Shown one piece after another: positions 10,587 through 18,367 of a DNA stretch of 64,000 nt. The DNA comes from Pseudomonadota bacterium (GTDB lineage: Bacteria; Desulfobacterota; Desulfarculia; Desulfarculales; Desulfarculaceae): the NCBI GenBank assembly GCA_018896025.1, contig JAHIND010000016.1, positions 104,039 to 168,038 of the forward strand. The letters are read 5' to 3'. The translations under genes and the position numbers were made by a program. The stretch's first letter is position 1; each line of letters starts with the position of its first letter. Under the pieces are notes generated by a model. It was not told the origin of the DNA, made no database searches, and saw only the letters and a program-made list of their open reading frames with translations.

Positions 10587-11153
10587 TTACTCCTTGGCCT
10601 GCTCCTCGGCAGGTTCCTCGGCCACGGCTTCGGCCTCTTCGGCGGCTTCCTCGGTCACGGCCTCTTGGGCCTTGGCCTTGGGAGCGGCTTCCTGGGCGTC
10701 GCTGGTGGCCTCGGGATACACTTCCAATTCTATCTCAACCACCACCTGGGGGTGAAGCTTCACCGGCAAGGTGTAGGTGCCCAGCTTCTTGATGGGCCCT
10801 TCCGCCATGATGATCCGGCGGCGGTCGATCTCAAAACCCTGGGTGGCCAGAGCTTCGGCGATCTGCATGTTGGTCACCGAGCCGTAGAGCTTTCCGCCTT
10901 CACCGGAGCGGGCTTCCACCCGAACCTTGACGCCGGCCAAAGTCGCGGCCTCGGCCTTGACCTTTTCGGCCTCGCGGGACTGGGTGGCCTCGATGCGCTG
11001 GCGCTCGGCCTCCAGGGTCTTGATGTTCTTCTTGGTAGCCATCAGGGCCAGCCCCTGGGGGACCAGGTAGTTGCGGCCGTAGCCGTTTTTAACCTGCACC
11101 ACCTCGCCGGGATCGCCCAAACCCAGTACTTCCTGGGTAAGGATAACCTTCAT
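10587..11153 (-). CDS. rplI: 50S ribosomal protein L9 with acidic C-terminal extension
   Basis: The start ATG at 11153 gives the family N terminus MKVILTQEVLGLGDPGEVV. Residues 1-148 cover the normal L9 (rRNA-binding N domain, long helix, C domain ending HPQVVVEIELEV). About 40 extra residues follow, rich in Ala and Glu (EAAEEAEAVAEEPAEE). L9 binds 23S rRNA domain V and helps keep frame. It sits 2 nt after the DUF2232 gene and 3 nt before dnaB. Confidence 0.95.
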   Translation of the reverse strand: MKVILTQEVLGLGDPGEVVQVKNGYGRNYLVPQGLALMATKKNIKTLEAERQRIEATQSREAEKVKAEAATLAGVKVRVEARSGEGGKLYGSVTNMQIAEALATQGFEIDRRRIIMAEGPIKKLGTYTLPVKLHPQVVVEIELEVYPEATSDAQEAAPKAKAQEAVTEEAAEEAEAVAEEPAEEQAKE

Positions 11154-11155
11154 TT

Positions 11156-12136
11156 CTATTCCTCCGACCCGGACGGCTTGGCTTGTTCCAGCCGTCTCAG
11201 ATTTAACCACATATCAAAAAGCCCCGTGACGGCCAGTATAGCGGCCACGTAAATTTCCAGAGCCACCATCAGGTACACCGCTGCCCGCAAAAGAGACGGC
11301 GCGTTCTTGCGGCGCAGCCAAAAGTCCACCACCGCCAGCCCCTGGAAGAAGTAGAGCACTCCCATGACCAGGACCAGATTGGCTCCCAGCCAAAAGAGCC
11401 AGCCGCTTCCCAGGGCCATGAGCCCCCCTCCCGCGATGAGCAGCCAAACCAGGCGCTCGGGAGTGCGGTAGAGGTTCATGGGGGAGCCGGTTTCCCGGGC
11501 TCCCAAACGGCGGCTGATGCGCCGCGCGGCCAGGAAGTTGAGCCAGGCCACCACCAGCGACACCGCGGCCAATATGCCCGGAGCCATCCTCAGGATGATC
11601 CGGCCGGCCATGGCCAGGCCCTGCTCCAACTGGCGCAGGGTGTCCGGCTCCAGGTCCATGGAACGGTACATTTCCATGACCATGGCCATCTCGCTCTGCC
11701 ACTGGGCCTTCCAGAGCTGCCAGGGACCCACCTCGTATACGATGGAACCCACCAACAGCACCAGCACCGAGGCGGCCATGGCCGTGCCCGCCGCCGTTCC
11801 CACGGCCCAGCGATTGGGCAAACCCAGACTCCACATCTCACCCAATGCCCCGGCCATCACCAGGAAGTAGATCAAGTAGTAGCCCCCACCGGGGGGGGCG
11901 GCCACCTGAGCCAGCAGCAGGGCGGCTGCGGCGGCCAGGATCAGCCCCTTGCGTCCCGCCCCCTTGCCTCTGACTCCATAAGCCAGCAGAAGCGGAAGGG
12001 GCGAGGCGAAGGTGATCACCGATCCGGCCAGGGGCAATATCCAAGGCACCGTGAACAGCACTATAGCACCGGCCGCGGCGGCCGCGGCGGGCAGCCATTC
12101 GCCGGGTAGAGCGCGGCTCATCAGCGCCGCCGGCAT
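11156..12136 (-). CDS. DUF2232 (YybS-like) membrane protein
   Basis: A 326-aa polytopic inner membrane protein with about eight hydrophobic segments. A helical stretch (about 150-185) lies between the first and second halves. DUF2232/YybS proteins sit between ribosomal protein genes and dnaB in many bacteria, as here between rpsR and rplI, and their function is unknown. Gaps to rpsR (7 nt) and rplI (2 nt) indicate co-transcription. Confidence 0.8.
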   Translation of the reverse strand: MPAALMSRALPGEWLPAAAAAAGAIVLFTVPWILPLAGSVITFASPLPLLLAYGVRGKGAGRKGLILAAAAALLLAQVAAPPGGGYYLIYFLVMAGALGEMWSLGLPNRWAVGTAAGTAMAASVLVLLVGSIVYEVGPWQLWKAQWQSEMAMVMEMYRSMDLEPDTLRQLEQGLAMAGRIILRMAPGILAAVSLVVAWLNFLAARRISRRLGARETGSPMNLYRTPERLVWLLIAGGGLMALGSGWLFWLGANLVLVMGVLYFFQGLAVVDFWLRRKNAPSLLRAAVYLMVALEIYVAAILAVTGLFDMWLNLRRLEQAKPSGSEE

Positions 12137-12143
12137 AAACCGG

Positions 12144-12386
12144 CTAGTTGGAACCCTGGGCCGAGAAGGGCAACAGGGCGATGTGCCGGGCCCTCTTGAT
12201 GGCCAGGGTCAGTTCGCGCTGGTGCTTGGCGCAGCACCCGCTTATGCGCCGAGGGATGATTTTGCCCCGCTCGGTGGTGTAGTAACGCAGGGTGCGCGGC
12301 TCTTTGTAGTCGATGGTGATGCTGGAGTCGGCGCAGAACCGGCAGACCTTGCGGCGTCCGTATTTCCTTCTTTTGAGCGTAATCAT
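12144..12386 (-). CDS. rpsR: 30S ribosomal protein S18
   Basis: An 80-aa protein with the S18 core ([40 protein letters not shown]). The CRFC pair plus GCC is the Cys-containing form that can bind zinc. S18 pairs with S6 on the 30S platform, and its gene lies 9 nt after rpsF. Confidence 0.96.
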   Translation of the reverse strand: MITLKRRKYGRRKVCRFCADSSITIDYKEPRTLRYYTTERGKIIPRRISGCCAKHQRELTLAIKRARHIALLPFSAQGSN

Positions 12387-12395
12387 GCCGACCTC

Positions 12396-12866
12396 CTAGT
12401 CTTCGTCGTCGTCGTCGTCACGACGGCGGCGGCCTCCGCGATCGTCGTCGCGGTCGTCATCATCGTCATCATCATCGTCGCGGTCGCCGACCTCGTCCGG
12501 CTCGCTCGGGGGAGGAGTGCCGGCGGCTTTGGCCGCTTCGGCTTCGGCCTTGCGCTGGGCCATGGCCTCCTCGTCGAAGCTGTCGGCGATCTTCACCGTG
12601 AGGTAACGGATGACCTGTTCGTCGATCTTGAAGTTACGCTCGAGCTCGTCCACGGCTTCGCCGGTTGCTCCGTACTCCACGAGGACGAAATAGCCCTTGG
12701 TATGTTTCTTCACCGTGTAGGCCAACCGCCGGCGTCCCCAGTGGTCTTCCTTCACGATGAACGCGCCGTCTTTTTCCAAAAGGCCGCGGAACTTTTCCAC
12801 GCAGGCGGCGGTGTCCTCCTCGCTCAGCTCAGGATGGACGATAAAAATAGTCTCATAATGTCGCAT
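12396..12866 (-). CDS. rpsF: 30S ribosomal protein S6 with Asp/Arg low-complexity tail
   Basis: The ATG at 12866, with AGGAGG a few bases upstream, gives MRHYETIFIVHPELS, the S6 start. The first 100 or so residues form the normal S6 fold. The protein then continues about 50 residues into a tail built of Asp runs broken by Arg (nine consecutive Asp near the middle, RRRR, then DDDDDED). The coding DNA there is a GAC/GAT repeat. Acidic tails on S6 are known, since E. coli S6 is glutamylated, but this one is unusually long. First gene of the rpsF-rpsR-DUF2232-rplI-dnaB run. Confidence 0.94.
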   Translation of the reverse strand: MRHYETIFIVHPELSEEDTAACVEKFRGLLEKDGAFIVKEDHWGRRRLAYTVKKHTKGYFVLVEYGATGEAVDELERNFKIDEQVIRYLTVKIADSFDEEAMAQRKAEAEAAKAAGTPPPSEPDEVGDRDDDDDDDDDRDDDRGGRRRRDDDDDED

Positions 12867-12945
12867 AAGGCCTCCTCTCGGTCTAAACGTCCCCGGCCAC
12901 GGCCTTAGGCGGTCGGAGAAAGGAGTGGGTTGGAAGGCTAATTGA

Positions 12946-13374
12946 CTACCACCCGTGGGCGGAATTGTCAAGGTCACCGGTGGATTTAAGTCGCTCCAAC
13001 AGGGCGCGGTCCGTGGGGCACAACTCCATGCCCAGGGCCAGGCCGATTTCTTGCCAGGCCAGGGCCCGGTGCTCCAGGGGCTGGGGGATCTGCCCGTTCA
13101 GGCGGCAGGCGAAGGCGTGCAGGCGCAAGGGCTCCCCGTTGGGGGTGAGGCCCTCCTGGGTGGCCAGCAGGGGGCCCACCTGGGCGCTCACCGCCAGCTC
13201 CTCGGCCAACTCCCGGGCCAGGCAGGCGTTCAGGGTTTCGCCGGGCTCGGCCTTGCCGCCGGGCAGCTCCCACAGGCCGTTCTTCGCCCGTTGGGCCAGG
13301 AGCAGCCTGCCGTCCCTCAGGATTACCGCGCAGGTCACCTCCAGGAAATTCAACTCAGCGGAAAGGTTGGTCAT
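12946..13374 (-). CDS. Nudix hydrolase (MutT-like)
   Basis: A 142-aa cytoplasmic protein with a complete Nudix box at about 39-60 (GGKAEPGETLNACLARELAE followed by EL). It fits MutT-type 8-oxo-dGTP or related nucleotide pyrophosphohydrolases in length and in the LLLAQRAKNGLWELPGGK lead-in. The precise substrate is not readable. Its start overlaps the stop of the upstream TPR gene by 4 nt. Confidence 0.85.
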   Translation of the reverse strand: MTNLSAELNFLEVTCAVILRDGRLLLAQRAKNGLWELPGGKAEPGETLNACLARELAEELAVSAQVGPLLATQEGLTPNGEPLRLHAFACRLNGQIPQPLEHRALAWQEIGLALGMELCPTDRALLERLKSTGDLDNSAHGW

Positions 13375-15170
13375 TGCTTGGCAGGGGCGGCGCCGGATTG
13401 ACGCAATTGGCGGGTGCGCACGCTCAGGTAGCGCTCTTCGGCCTGGGGGAAGGCGGGGTCGGCGTCCAGGATGGCCTCGTAAAGCTTGAGCGCCTCGGGG
13501 TCGCGGTCTTCGGCCTCCAGCAGCCCGGCCAACTGGAACTTGAGCTTAAGGTCCTTGGGGGCCAATTCCACCGCCTTGGCCAGGGCCTCGATGGCCGCCT
13601 GGGGCTGCTTGGCCTCCAGGGCCATGGCCGCCTTTAGCTTGTACAGGCGCATGCTGCCCGGATTTTTGGCCAGCACCTGCTTCAGCAGTGCCGAGGCCTT
13701 GGCGGGCTGGGCCTGGGCCAGTTGGTCCAGCATCGACATCCACAGGTCCAGGTCCTGGGGCTTTTGCTTGAGCAGCTTGTCCGCGGTCTCCAGGGCCTGG
13801 TCCCAGCGCTTCAGGGACAACAGCAGGCGCAGCTTTATCTCCAGCACGTCGGGGTCCTGGGGACGGGCCTTTTCCACCACAGCCAGGCGTTTCAGGGCCA
13901 ACTCGGGCTTGTTGTCCTCCATGGCCAGCACGGCCAGGTTGTAGGCCAGGTCCGGATCGCCGGGTTGCAGCTTGTCCAGGCGGCGGTACACCCCGGCCAG
14001 GGCCTGGCGGTCGCCGATGGCCTCATACATTTTGGCCAGGTTGAGCAGGGGGGCGGGGTTCTCCGGGTCCAGGACGGCCACCTGCTCCATTTCCGAAGCG
14101 GCCTTGGCCTGGTTGCCCTCGGCCTGGAAGGCCTGGCTCAACTCCAGGTGCAGGGCGCGGTCCTTGGGCGAGAGGGCGGCGGCCCGCTCCATGGCCTGCA
14201 AGGCCCCGGCCTTATCCCCGGAGCCCCCCCGCAGGCGGGCCAGCTCCTTCCACCGGGCCGGGCGGCCCGCGTCCAGGGCCACGGCCTTTTCCAGGCTGGC
14301 CAGGGCCCGCTCCTGTTGGCCCGAGCTTTCCTGGGCCTTGGCCAGGCGGGCCAGGGTGTCGGCCTTGTCCGGGCCGCTCTTCTGGTTGGAGAGCCTTTCC
14401 AGGAGGGAGGCGGCTTCCTCCCAGCGGCCCAATTCCTCGTAGAGCAGGGCCAAGCGCTCCATGAGGGCCGGGTCGCCGGAGCGCAGGGCCACCAGCTTGC
14501 TCAGGGCGGCGGCGGCCTGATCTTTTTGCCCGGCCGCCTGGTACAGCTCGGCCAGGCGCTCCAGCCAGCGGGGGTCCTTTTGGCTCTGGCCGTGGCTGGC
14601 CAGCAGCTCCGCCGCCTGGGAGAAACGCCCGGACTCGGCGTAAAGGTCGGCCAGGCGCTCCACCATCAAAGCGTCGTCGGGATTCAGGGCCAGGGCTTTT
14701 TCGGTGAAGACGATTTTCTGGCTTAGCTCCTTGGCCTGGGCCGCGCGGCGCAGCCAGTCGATGGGCAGCAGGCGCACCAGCAGGCTCACCGCACCGATCT
14801 GTTGGCCGCTCTTGAGCACCTCCAGGGTCATGCTCTCGGTGTCGTAGAGGCGCGGCCCCAGGATTTTGGCCAGGGTGTGATAGTGGTTCAGGTCCAGTTC
14901 GGGAAAACCGGCCAGGCGGAAGCTGAGGCCGTAATCAAGCCAGGAGTCGCTCTTGGCCCCCAAGACCCTGAAGGGCGCGTCCGGGTGCACCGTGGCCACC
15001 CCACCCGCCCGCACCGTGACCGGCAGGCCGCCGATGGACAGTTCCAGGGTCAACAGGCGGGGGCCGCCGACTTGCTGATTGCCGTCATCCTCAGCTTGGG
15101 ATGCGCCCAGACACAAAAGCGCCGCGAAAAGCAGCAGGGCCACCAGGCATGGGCGGAGTCGAGAGTGCAT
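13371..15170 (-). CDS. Exported TPR-repeat protein
   Basis: A 599-aa protein from ATG 15170, chosen because GGGAGG lies 10 nt upstream and a signal peptide (LVALLLFAALLCLGASQA) follows. After a roughly 120-residue N-terminal domain of unknown fold, the rest is more than ten TPR-like units (repeated ALALNPDDALMVERLADLY-type helices). It is probably a periplasmic scaffold. The stop overlaps the Nudix gene by 4 nt. The N-terminal domain has no motif I recognise. Confidence 0.8.
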   Translation of the reverse strand: MHSRLRPCLVALLLFAALLCLGASQAEDDGNQQVGGPRLLTLELSIGGLPVTVRAGGVATVHPDAPFRVLGAKSDSWLDYGLSFRLAGFPELDLNHYHTLAKILGPRLYDTESMTLEVLKSGQQIGAVSLLVRLLPIDWLRRAAQAKELSQKIVFTEKALALNPDDALMVERLADLYAESGRFSQAAELLASHGQSQKDPRWLERLAELYQAAGQKDQAAAALSKLVALRSGDPALMERLALLYEELGRWEEAASLLERLSNQKSGPDKADTLARLAKAQESSGQQERALASLEKAVALDAGRPARWKELARLRGGSGDKAGALQAMERAAALSPKDRALHLELSQAFQAEGNQAKAASEMEQVAVLDPENPAPLLNLAKMYEAIGDRQALAGVYRRLDKLQPGDPDLAYNLAVLAMEDNKPELALKRLAVVEKARPQDPDVLEIKLRLLLSLKRWDQALETADKLLKQKPQDLDLWMSMLDQLAQAQPAKASALLKQVLAKNPGSMRLYKLKAAMALEAKQPQAAIEALAKAVELAPKDLKLKFQLAGLLEAEDRDPEALKLYEAILDADPAFPQAEERYLSVRTRQLRQSGAAPAKQ

Positions 15171-15235
15171 GCTTAAGCTGCCTCCCAGGCGAGCGAAAAT
15201 TACCGTTCCAACTCTACAAGAGCCCGCCAGGCAAG

Positions 15236-16510
15236 TCAAAAGCTACCCCGCAGCACCGGCTGGCCGTCTGGTTCGGCAAAGCCGGTGATGGCCACCCGCA
15301 GGCTGGTCCCGGTGGGCGGGGCACAGGGCAGTTGCACCAGGCAGTAGTTGGCGCCGCGCCCCAGGCCCGAGCCCTCCACGATCACCTCCAGGGTGCGGCC
15401 CACCTGGGCCTGGTAATAGGCCCGTTTTTTGGCCAGGCCAAGTTCGCGCAAAACCGCGGCGCGTCTCTTGCTGACCTCGGGCGAGGGGTGGCCCGGCATG
15501 TCCGCCGCCCTGGTGCCGGGGCGGGGGGAGTAGGGGAACACGTGCAGATAGCTTATGGGCAGGCTGGTGAGCAGGTCGCGGGTGTCGGCGAAGTCCTGGT
15601 CGGTCTCGCCGGGCAGGCCCACCAGCACGTCGGCCCCCAGGCACAGGCCGGGCATGGCGGCCGCGGCCGCTTGCACCGTTCGGGCGTAATCCTCCGGGCC
15701 GTAGGGGCGGCCCATCTCCTTGAGCAGGCGGGCGCTGCCCGACTGCAAGGGCAGATGAAAGTGGGGGCACAGGCGGGGCTCGGCGGCGGCCAGGTCGATT
15801 ATCTCCTGGGTGAGCTCCTCGGACTCCAGGGAGGACAGGCGCAAGCGCGGGGCCGGGTGGGCGGCCAACAGGGCCCGGAGCAATTCGGCCAGCTCCTGGC
15901 GCGGCGAAAAGTCCCAGCCCCAGCGGCCCAGATGGATGCCGGTGAGCACCACCTCGGCCGCGCCGCTGTCCCCCAGCCCGGCAAAGGCCTGGGCCGCCTG
16001 TTCCAGGGGCAGGCTGCGCGAGCGTCCCCTGGTGCTGGGCACGATGCAATAGGCGCAGTGGGCGTTGCAGCCGTCCTGCACCTTTAGGAGGCCCCTGGTG
16101 CGCTCCGGGCCGGGGGCCTGCACTCCGGGGCAAAAGCCTCCCGCGTCCGGCGAGGGCGGCCGGGCCTGCTCCGGCAGCTCAGGCCCGGCCAGGATCTCGC
16201 TCCACCGGGACAGAGCGGAGCGACCCAGGACCCGGCAGCCCGCCTCGGCATAGGCCTGAGGCTCGGCTTGAAGGTCGCATCCGGTCACCACCACCTGAGC
16301 CAGGGGATGGGTCCGCCGCAGCCGTCGGGCCATCTGGCGCGACTGGCGGGCGGCCACCCCGGTGACCGAACAGGTGAACAGCAGGGCCAGATCAACTGAA
16401 TCGCCATCCCCGGCCGCTTGCCATCCCTGGGCCTGCATTTGGGCGGCCAGGGAGGCGGCCTCGGCCTGGTTCACTTTGCACCCCAGGCTGGCCACCAGAT
16501 AGCGTTTCAC
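15236..16510 (-). CDS. mtaB: MtaB-type tRNA methylthiotransferase
   Basis: A 424-aa protein of the MiaB/RimO/MtaB class. It has the N-terminal UPF0004 domain with GCKVNQAE (about 10-17), FTCSV and TGCD cysteines for the auxiliary cluster, a radical SAM CxxxCxxC (GCNAHCAYC), and a C-terminal TRAM-like region. GCKVNQ is typical of MtaB, which converts t6A37 to ms2t6A37 in tRNA. It lies 21 nt after the aminotransferase gene. Confidence 0.88.
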   Translation of the reverse strand: MKRYLVASLGCKVNQAEAASLAAQMQAQGWQAAGDGDSVDLALLFTCSVTGVAARQSRQMARRLRRTHPLAQVVVTGCDLQAEPQAYAEAGCRVLGRSALSRWSEILAGPELPEQARPPSPDAGGFCPGVQAPGPERTRGLLKVQDGCNAHCAYCIVPSTRGRSRSLPLEQAAQAFAGLGDSGAAEVVLTGIHLGRWGWDFSPRQELAELLRALLAAHPAPRLRLSSLESEELTQEIIDLAAAEPRLCPHFHLPLQSGSARLLKEMGRPYGPEDYARTVQAAAAAMPGLCLGADVLVGLPGETDQDFADTRDLLTSLPISYLHVFPYSPRPGTRAADMPGHPSPEVSKRRAAVLRELGLAKKRAYYQAQVGRTLEVIVEGSGLGRGANYCLVQLPCAPPTGTSLRVAITGFAEPDGQPVLRGSF

Positions 16511-16531
16511 TTGTCCGGCCCCGCCCCCGCT

Positions 16532-17713
16532 CTATTTGGCCGCCGCCAGGGTCCGCTTGAAGGCGCCCACCGAGTTGACGATGGTGGCGTCGTCGCAGCA
16601 ATAGGCGATGCGGAAGTAGCCGGGGCCCATGAAGCCCGAGCCCGGCACCAACAGCAGGTTTTGCTCGATGGCCAGCTTGCAGAAGGCCACGTCGTCGGGA
16701 ATGGGGCATTTGGGGAAGACGTAGAAGGCTCCGCCCGGACGCACGTACTCGTAGCCCGCCTCGTCCAAGACCCCCAGGATCAGTTCGCGCTTGCGGGCGT
16801 ATTCGGCCACCTCGGCGGCGTCGTCCAGAAGCTCGGCCACGGCCAACTGCATGATGCCCGGCGCGTTGACGTAGCCCAGGATGCGGTTGGCCAGGGTCAT
16901 GCCGCCAAGGAGCACCCCCTTGTCCGCTATCTCCGGATGCACCGCAGCGTAGCCGATGCGCTGGCCGGGCAGGGACAGGTTCTTGCTGAAGGAGGTGACC
17001 ACTATGCTGTTGGGGTAGGCCGCGAAGATAGAGGGCACGCTCAGGCCGTCGAACACGATCTGACTGTAGGGCTCGTCGCTGATCAGGTAGATGGCCTTGC
17101 CCAGTTGTTTGCTCTTTTCGGTGAGCATGGCCGCCAGGGCGTCCACCGATTCCTGGGTGTACACCGCGCCGGTGGGGTTGTTGGGGTTGTTGATCAGCAC
17201 CGCGCAGGTCTTCTCGCTGATGGCGTCGGCCATGGCCGCAAGGTCCAGCTCGAAGGTGCCGGTGGTGGGAACCCGCTTGACCGTACCGCCGTGGTTGTCC
17301 AGGTAGAAGTCGTACTCCACGAAGTAGGGGGTGGGCACCACCACCTCGGCGCCGGGGTCCACGATGGCCTTGAGCACGATGTTCAAGGCGCCCGCCGCGC
17401 CCACGGTCATGATGATCTCGTTCTCGCTGAAGGCGGGGCCGTGCTCCCGGCTCAGGTAGTCGGCCACTTTGGCGCGCACATGGGGGTAGCCCGCGTTGGG
17501 CATATAGGCGTGACGGCCCGGGGTGCGGTCGGCCACCAGGCGGGAAACCACCTCGAAAAATTTCTCCGGTGGCTCGATGTTGGGGTTGCCCAAGGAAAAG
17601 TCGAAGACGTTTTCAGCCCCCTTTTGTGCCTTGAGCTTGGCTCCGGCCTCGAACATGGCCCTGATCCAACTGGAGCGTTCGATGAATTCGGCGATTTTGT
17701 GAGCTACCGGCAT
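16532..17713 (-). CDS. Class I PLP-dependent aminotransferase, probably acting on aromatic amino acids
   Basis: A 393-aa fold type I aminotransferase. Visible landmarks are NAGYPHVR, NNPNNPTG (substrate and PLP region), DEPYSQIVFDG, the PLP lysine in TSFSKNLSLPGQRIGY, and a C-terminal Arg in GYFRIAYC. Homologues are usually named aspartate or aromatic aminotransferase, and the sequence alone does not fix the substrate. The leader upstream encodes a peptide with three Tyr codons in a row within an attenuator, which argues for a role in Tyr/Phe supply. GGGAGG lies 6 nt upstream of the ATG. mtaB follows at 21 nt. Confidence 0.9.
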   Translation of the reverse strand: MPVAHKIAEFIERSSWIRAMFEAGAKLKAQKGAENVFDFSLGNPNIEPPEKFFEVVSRLVADRTPGRHAYMPNAGYPHVRAKVADYLSREHGPAFSENEIIMTVGAAGALNIVLKAIVDPGAEVVVPTPYFVEYDFYLDNHGGTVKRVPTTGTFELDLAAMADAISEKTCAVLINNPNNPTGAVYTQESVDALAAMLTEKSKQLGKAIYLISDEPYSQIVFDGLSVPSIFAAYPNSIVVTSFSKNLSLPGQRIGYAAVHPEIADKGVLLGGMTLANRILGYVNAPGIMQLAVAELLDDAAEVAEYARKRELILGVLDEAGYEYVRPGGAFYVFPKCPIPDDVAFCKLAIEQNLLLVPGSGFMGPGYFRIAYCCDDATIVNSVGAFKRTLAAAK

Positions 17714-17739
17714 GGAAAACCTCCCTGGGCTGGGAAACT

Positions 17740-17773
17740 AAAAAAGCCGCGGACCCTGCTGGGGTCCGCGGCT
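17740..17773 (-). terminator. Attenuator terminator in the aminotransferase leader
   Basis: A perfect 12-bp GC-rich stem (AGCCGCGGACCC with GGGTCCGCGGCT, 5-nt loop) is followed on the minus strand by six Ts. It ends only about 26 nt before the aminotransferase ATG, too close for another promoter between them. All transcription into the gene must therefore pass this terminator. Confidence 0.85.
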
Positions 17774-17819
17774 GCTACTGGCTTGGTTGGCTAAGGAGTC
17801 AGCATGCCTCCACGGACCC
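17762..17819 (-). promoter_or_regulatory. Alternative antiterminator pairing (segments A and B)
   Basis: Segment A, GGGTCCGTGG (17819-17810), is a 9/10 copy of the 3' arm of the terminator, GGGTCCGCGG (17756-17747). It can pair with the 5' arm B, CCGCGGACCC (17771-17762), through ten pairs including one G-U. A:B and B:C are mutually exclusive. Segment A starts 12 nt after the last of the three Tyr codons and lies within the final codons of the leader ORF. Confidence 0.75.
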
Positions 17820-17870
17820 GCTCATGGGCGGATAATAATACCCCATAAATCGAGTCCCGAGAAAAAGCAC
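17799..17870 (-). CDS. Attenuator leader peptide with three consecutive Tyr codons
   Basis: The start is GTG 17870 with GGAGG 5 nt upstream. The product is 23 residues, beginning MLFLGTRFMGYYYPP and ending in VEAC, with stop TGA at 17801-17799. Codons 11-13 are TAT TAT TAT (17840-17832), and two TTT Phe codons precede them. An in-frame ATG at 17882 would give a 27-residue version but only a very short 5' UTR. The position between promoter and antiterminator, and the clustered Tyr codons, fit a trp/phe-type leader peptide. It is too short for normal gene finding. Confidence 0.75.
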   Translation of the reverse strand: MLFLGTRFMGYYYPPMSGSVEAC

Positions 17871-17895
17871 TCTAGCCTCCATCGCTTACCGGCAC

Positions 17896-17924
17896 AAAGT
17901 ACCATCCGGCCCAAGCGTGGTCAA
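17896..17924 (-). promoter_or_regulatory. sigma70-type promoter of the attenuator-aminotransferase unit
   Basis: On the minus strand TTGACC (17924-17919), a 17-nt spacer and TACTTT (17901-17896) put the start point near 17889. The leader ORF begins about 20 nt later. The promoter lies just beyond the terminator of the upstream 96-aa gene. Confidence 0.65.
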
Positions 17925-17936
17925 GCCCCCAACGGA

Positions 17937-17967
17937 AAGGGCGGGCCACCCCGAGGTGGTCCGCCCC
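17937..17967 (-). terminator. Terminator of the 96-aa protein gene
   Basis: On the minus strand GGGCGGACCACC-TCGG-GGTGGCCCGCCC forms a 12-bp stem with one internal mismatch, followed by CTTTCC. It begins about 20 nt after the stop codon. The T tract is weak, but the stem is very stable. Confidence 0.6.
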
Positions 17968-17988
17968 AAAACGCAACGGGCCGGGCGC

Positions 17989-18279
17989 TTACTCGTGGGT
18001 GATGGCCGGGCCCATCTCCTTGAAGCTGAAGTTGTAAAAAACGTTGTGGCCGTTGTAGTCCAACACCCTGAGGTCGTCTTCCTGCTTGACGTCGTTGACG
18101 ATGGCCTGGTACTGGCCACCATACTTTTTGCGAACCAAGTCCAGGCTGAGTTCGTAGGCGATGAACTTCATGATGCCCTTGCGGGCCAGTTTCTCCACGA
18201 ACTGCTCGTCTTCAAAGGAACTGTAGGTGGTCAGCACCAGTATGGGACCGGTTCCGGTGAAAATAATTCCCGCCTTCAT
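17989..18279 (-). CDS. Conserved-looking 96-aa cytosolic protein of unknown function
   Basis: A short soluble protein, starting MKAGIIFTGTGPILVLTTYS and ending EMGPAITHE, with no signal peptide, membrane segment or metal motif. I do not recognise the family with certainty; similar small proteins occur in sulfate reducers. Its expression signals are unusually good: a TTGACA promoter, a 5' hairpin, a near-perfect GGGAGGTGA ribosome-binding site 5 nt before ATG, and its own terminator. That suggests an abundant single-gene product. The alpha/beta pattern (VKQEDDLRVLDYNGHNVFYN) could be a small regulatory or binding domain. Confidence 0.75.
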   Translation of the reverse strand: MKAGIIFTGTGPILVLTTYSSFEDEQFVEKLARKGIMKFIAYELSLDLVRKKYGGQYQAIVNDVKQEDDLRVLDYNGHNVFYNFSFKEMGPAITHE

Positions 18280-18310
18280 AATTCACCTCCCGGCAAAGTT
18301 AGCCGTGTGG

Positions 18311-18325
18311 GGCGGATTGTCCGCC
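18311..18325 (-). promoter_or_regulatory. Small hairpin in the 5' UTR of the 96-aa gene
   Basis: GGCGGA-TTG-TCCGCC is a perfect 6-bp stem with a 3-nt loop between the promoter and the ribosome-binding site. It could stabilise the 5' end of the mRNA or serve as an operator. Confidence 0.35.
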
Positions 18326-18333
18326 TGATTTCA

Positions 18334-18362
18334 TCTTGATACGGCAGGCGCGGCCTTGTCAA
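18334..18362 (-). promoter_or_regulatory. Promoter of the 96-aa protein gene
   Basis: Minus strand TTGACA (18362-18357), a 17-nt spacer and TCAAGA (18339-18334). The -35 box is perfect and the -10 box is poor. The predicted leader is about 50 nt long. Confidence 0.5.
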
Positions 18363-18367
18363 CGGGT

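Noticed and set aside
12410..12500. Short tandem repeat or CRISPR-like signal
   Set aside because: The GTC/ATC repeats are the Asp codons of the S6 tail, in frame, without spacers.
13371..15239. Upstream start for the TPR protein at 15239
   Set aside because: The 23 extra residues would precede the signal peptide, and ATG 15170 has a good GGGAGG.
17714..17900. T-box riboswitch upstream of the aminotransferase
   Set aside because: There is a terminator and an alternative pairing, but no T-box sequence (AGGGTGG-ACCGCG type) or specifier loop. The ribosome-binding site, leader ORF and Tyr codons fit peptide-type attenuation better.
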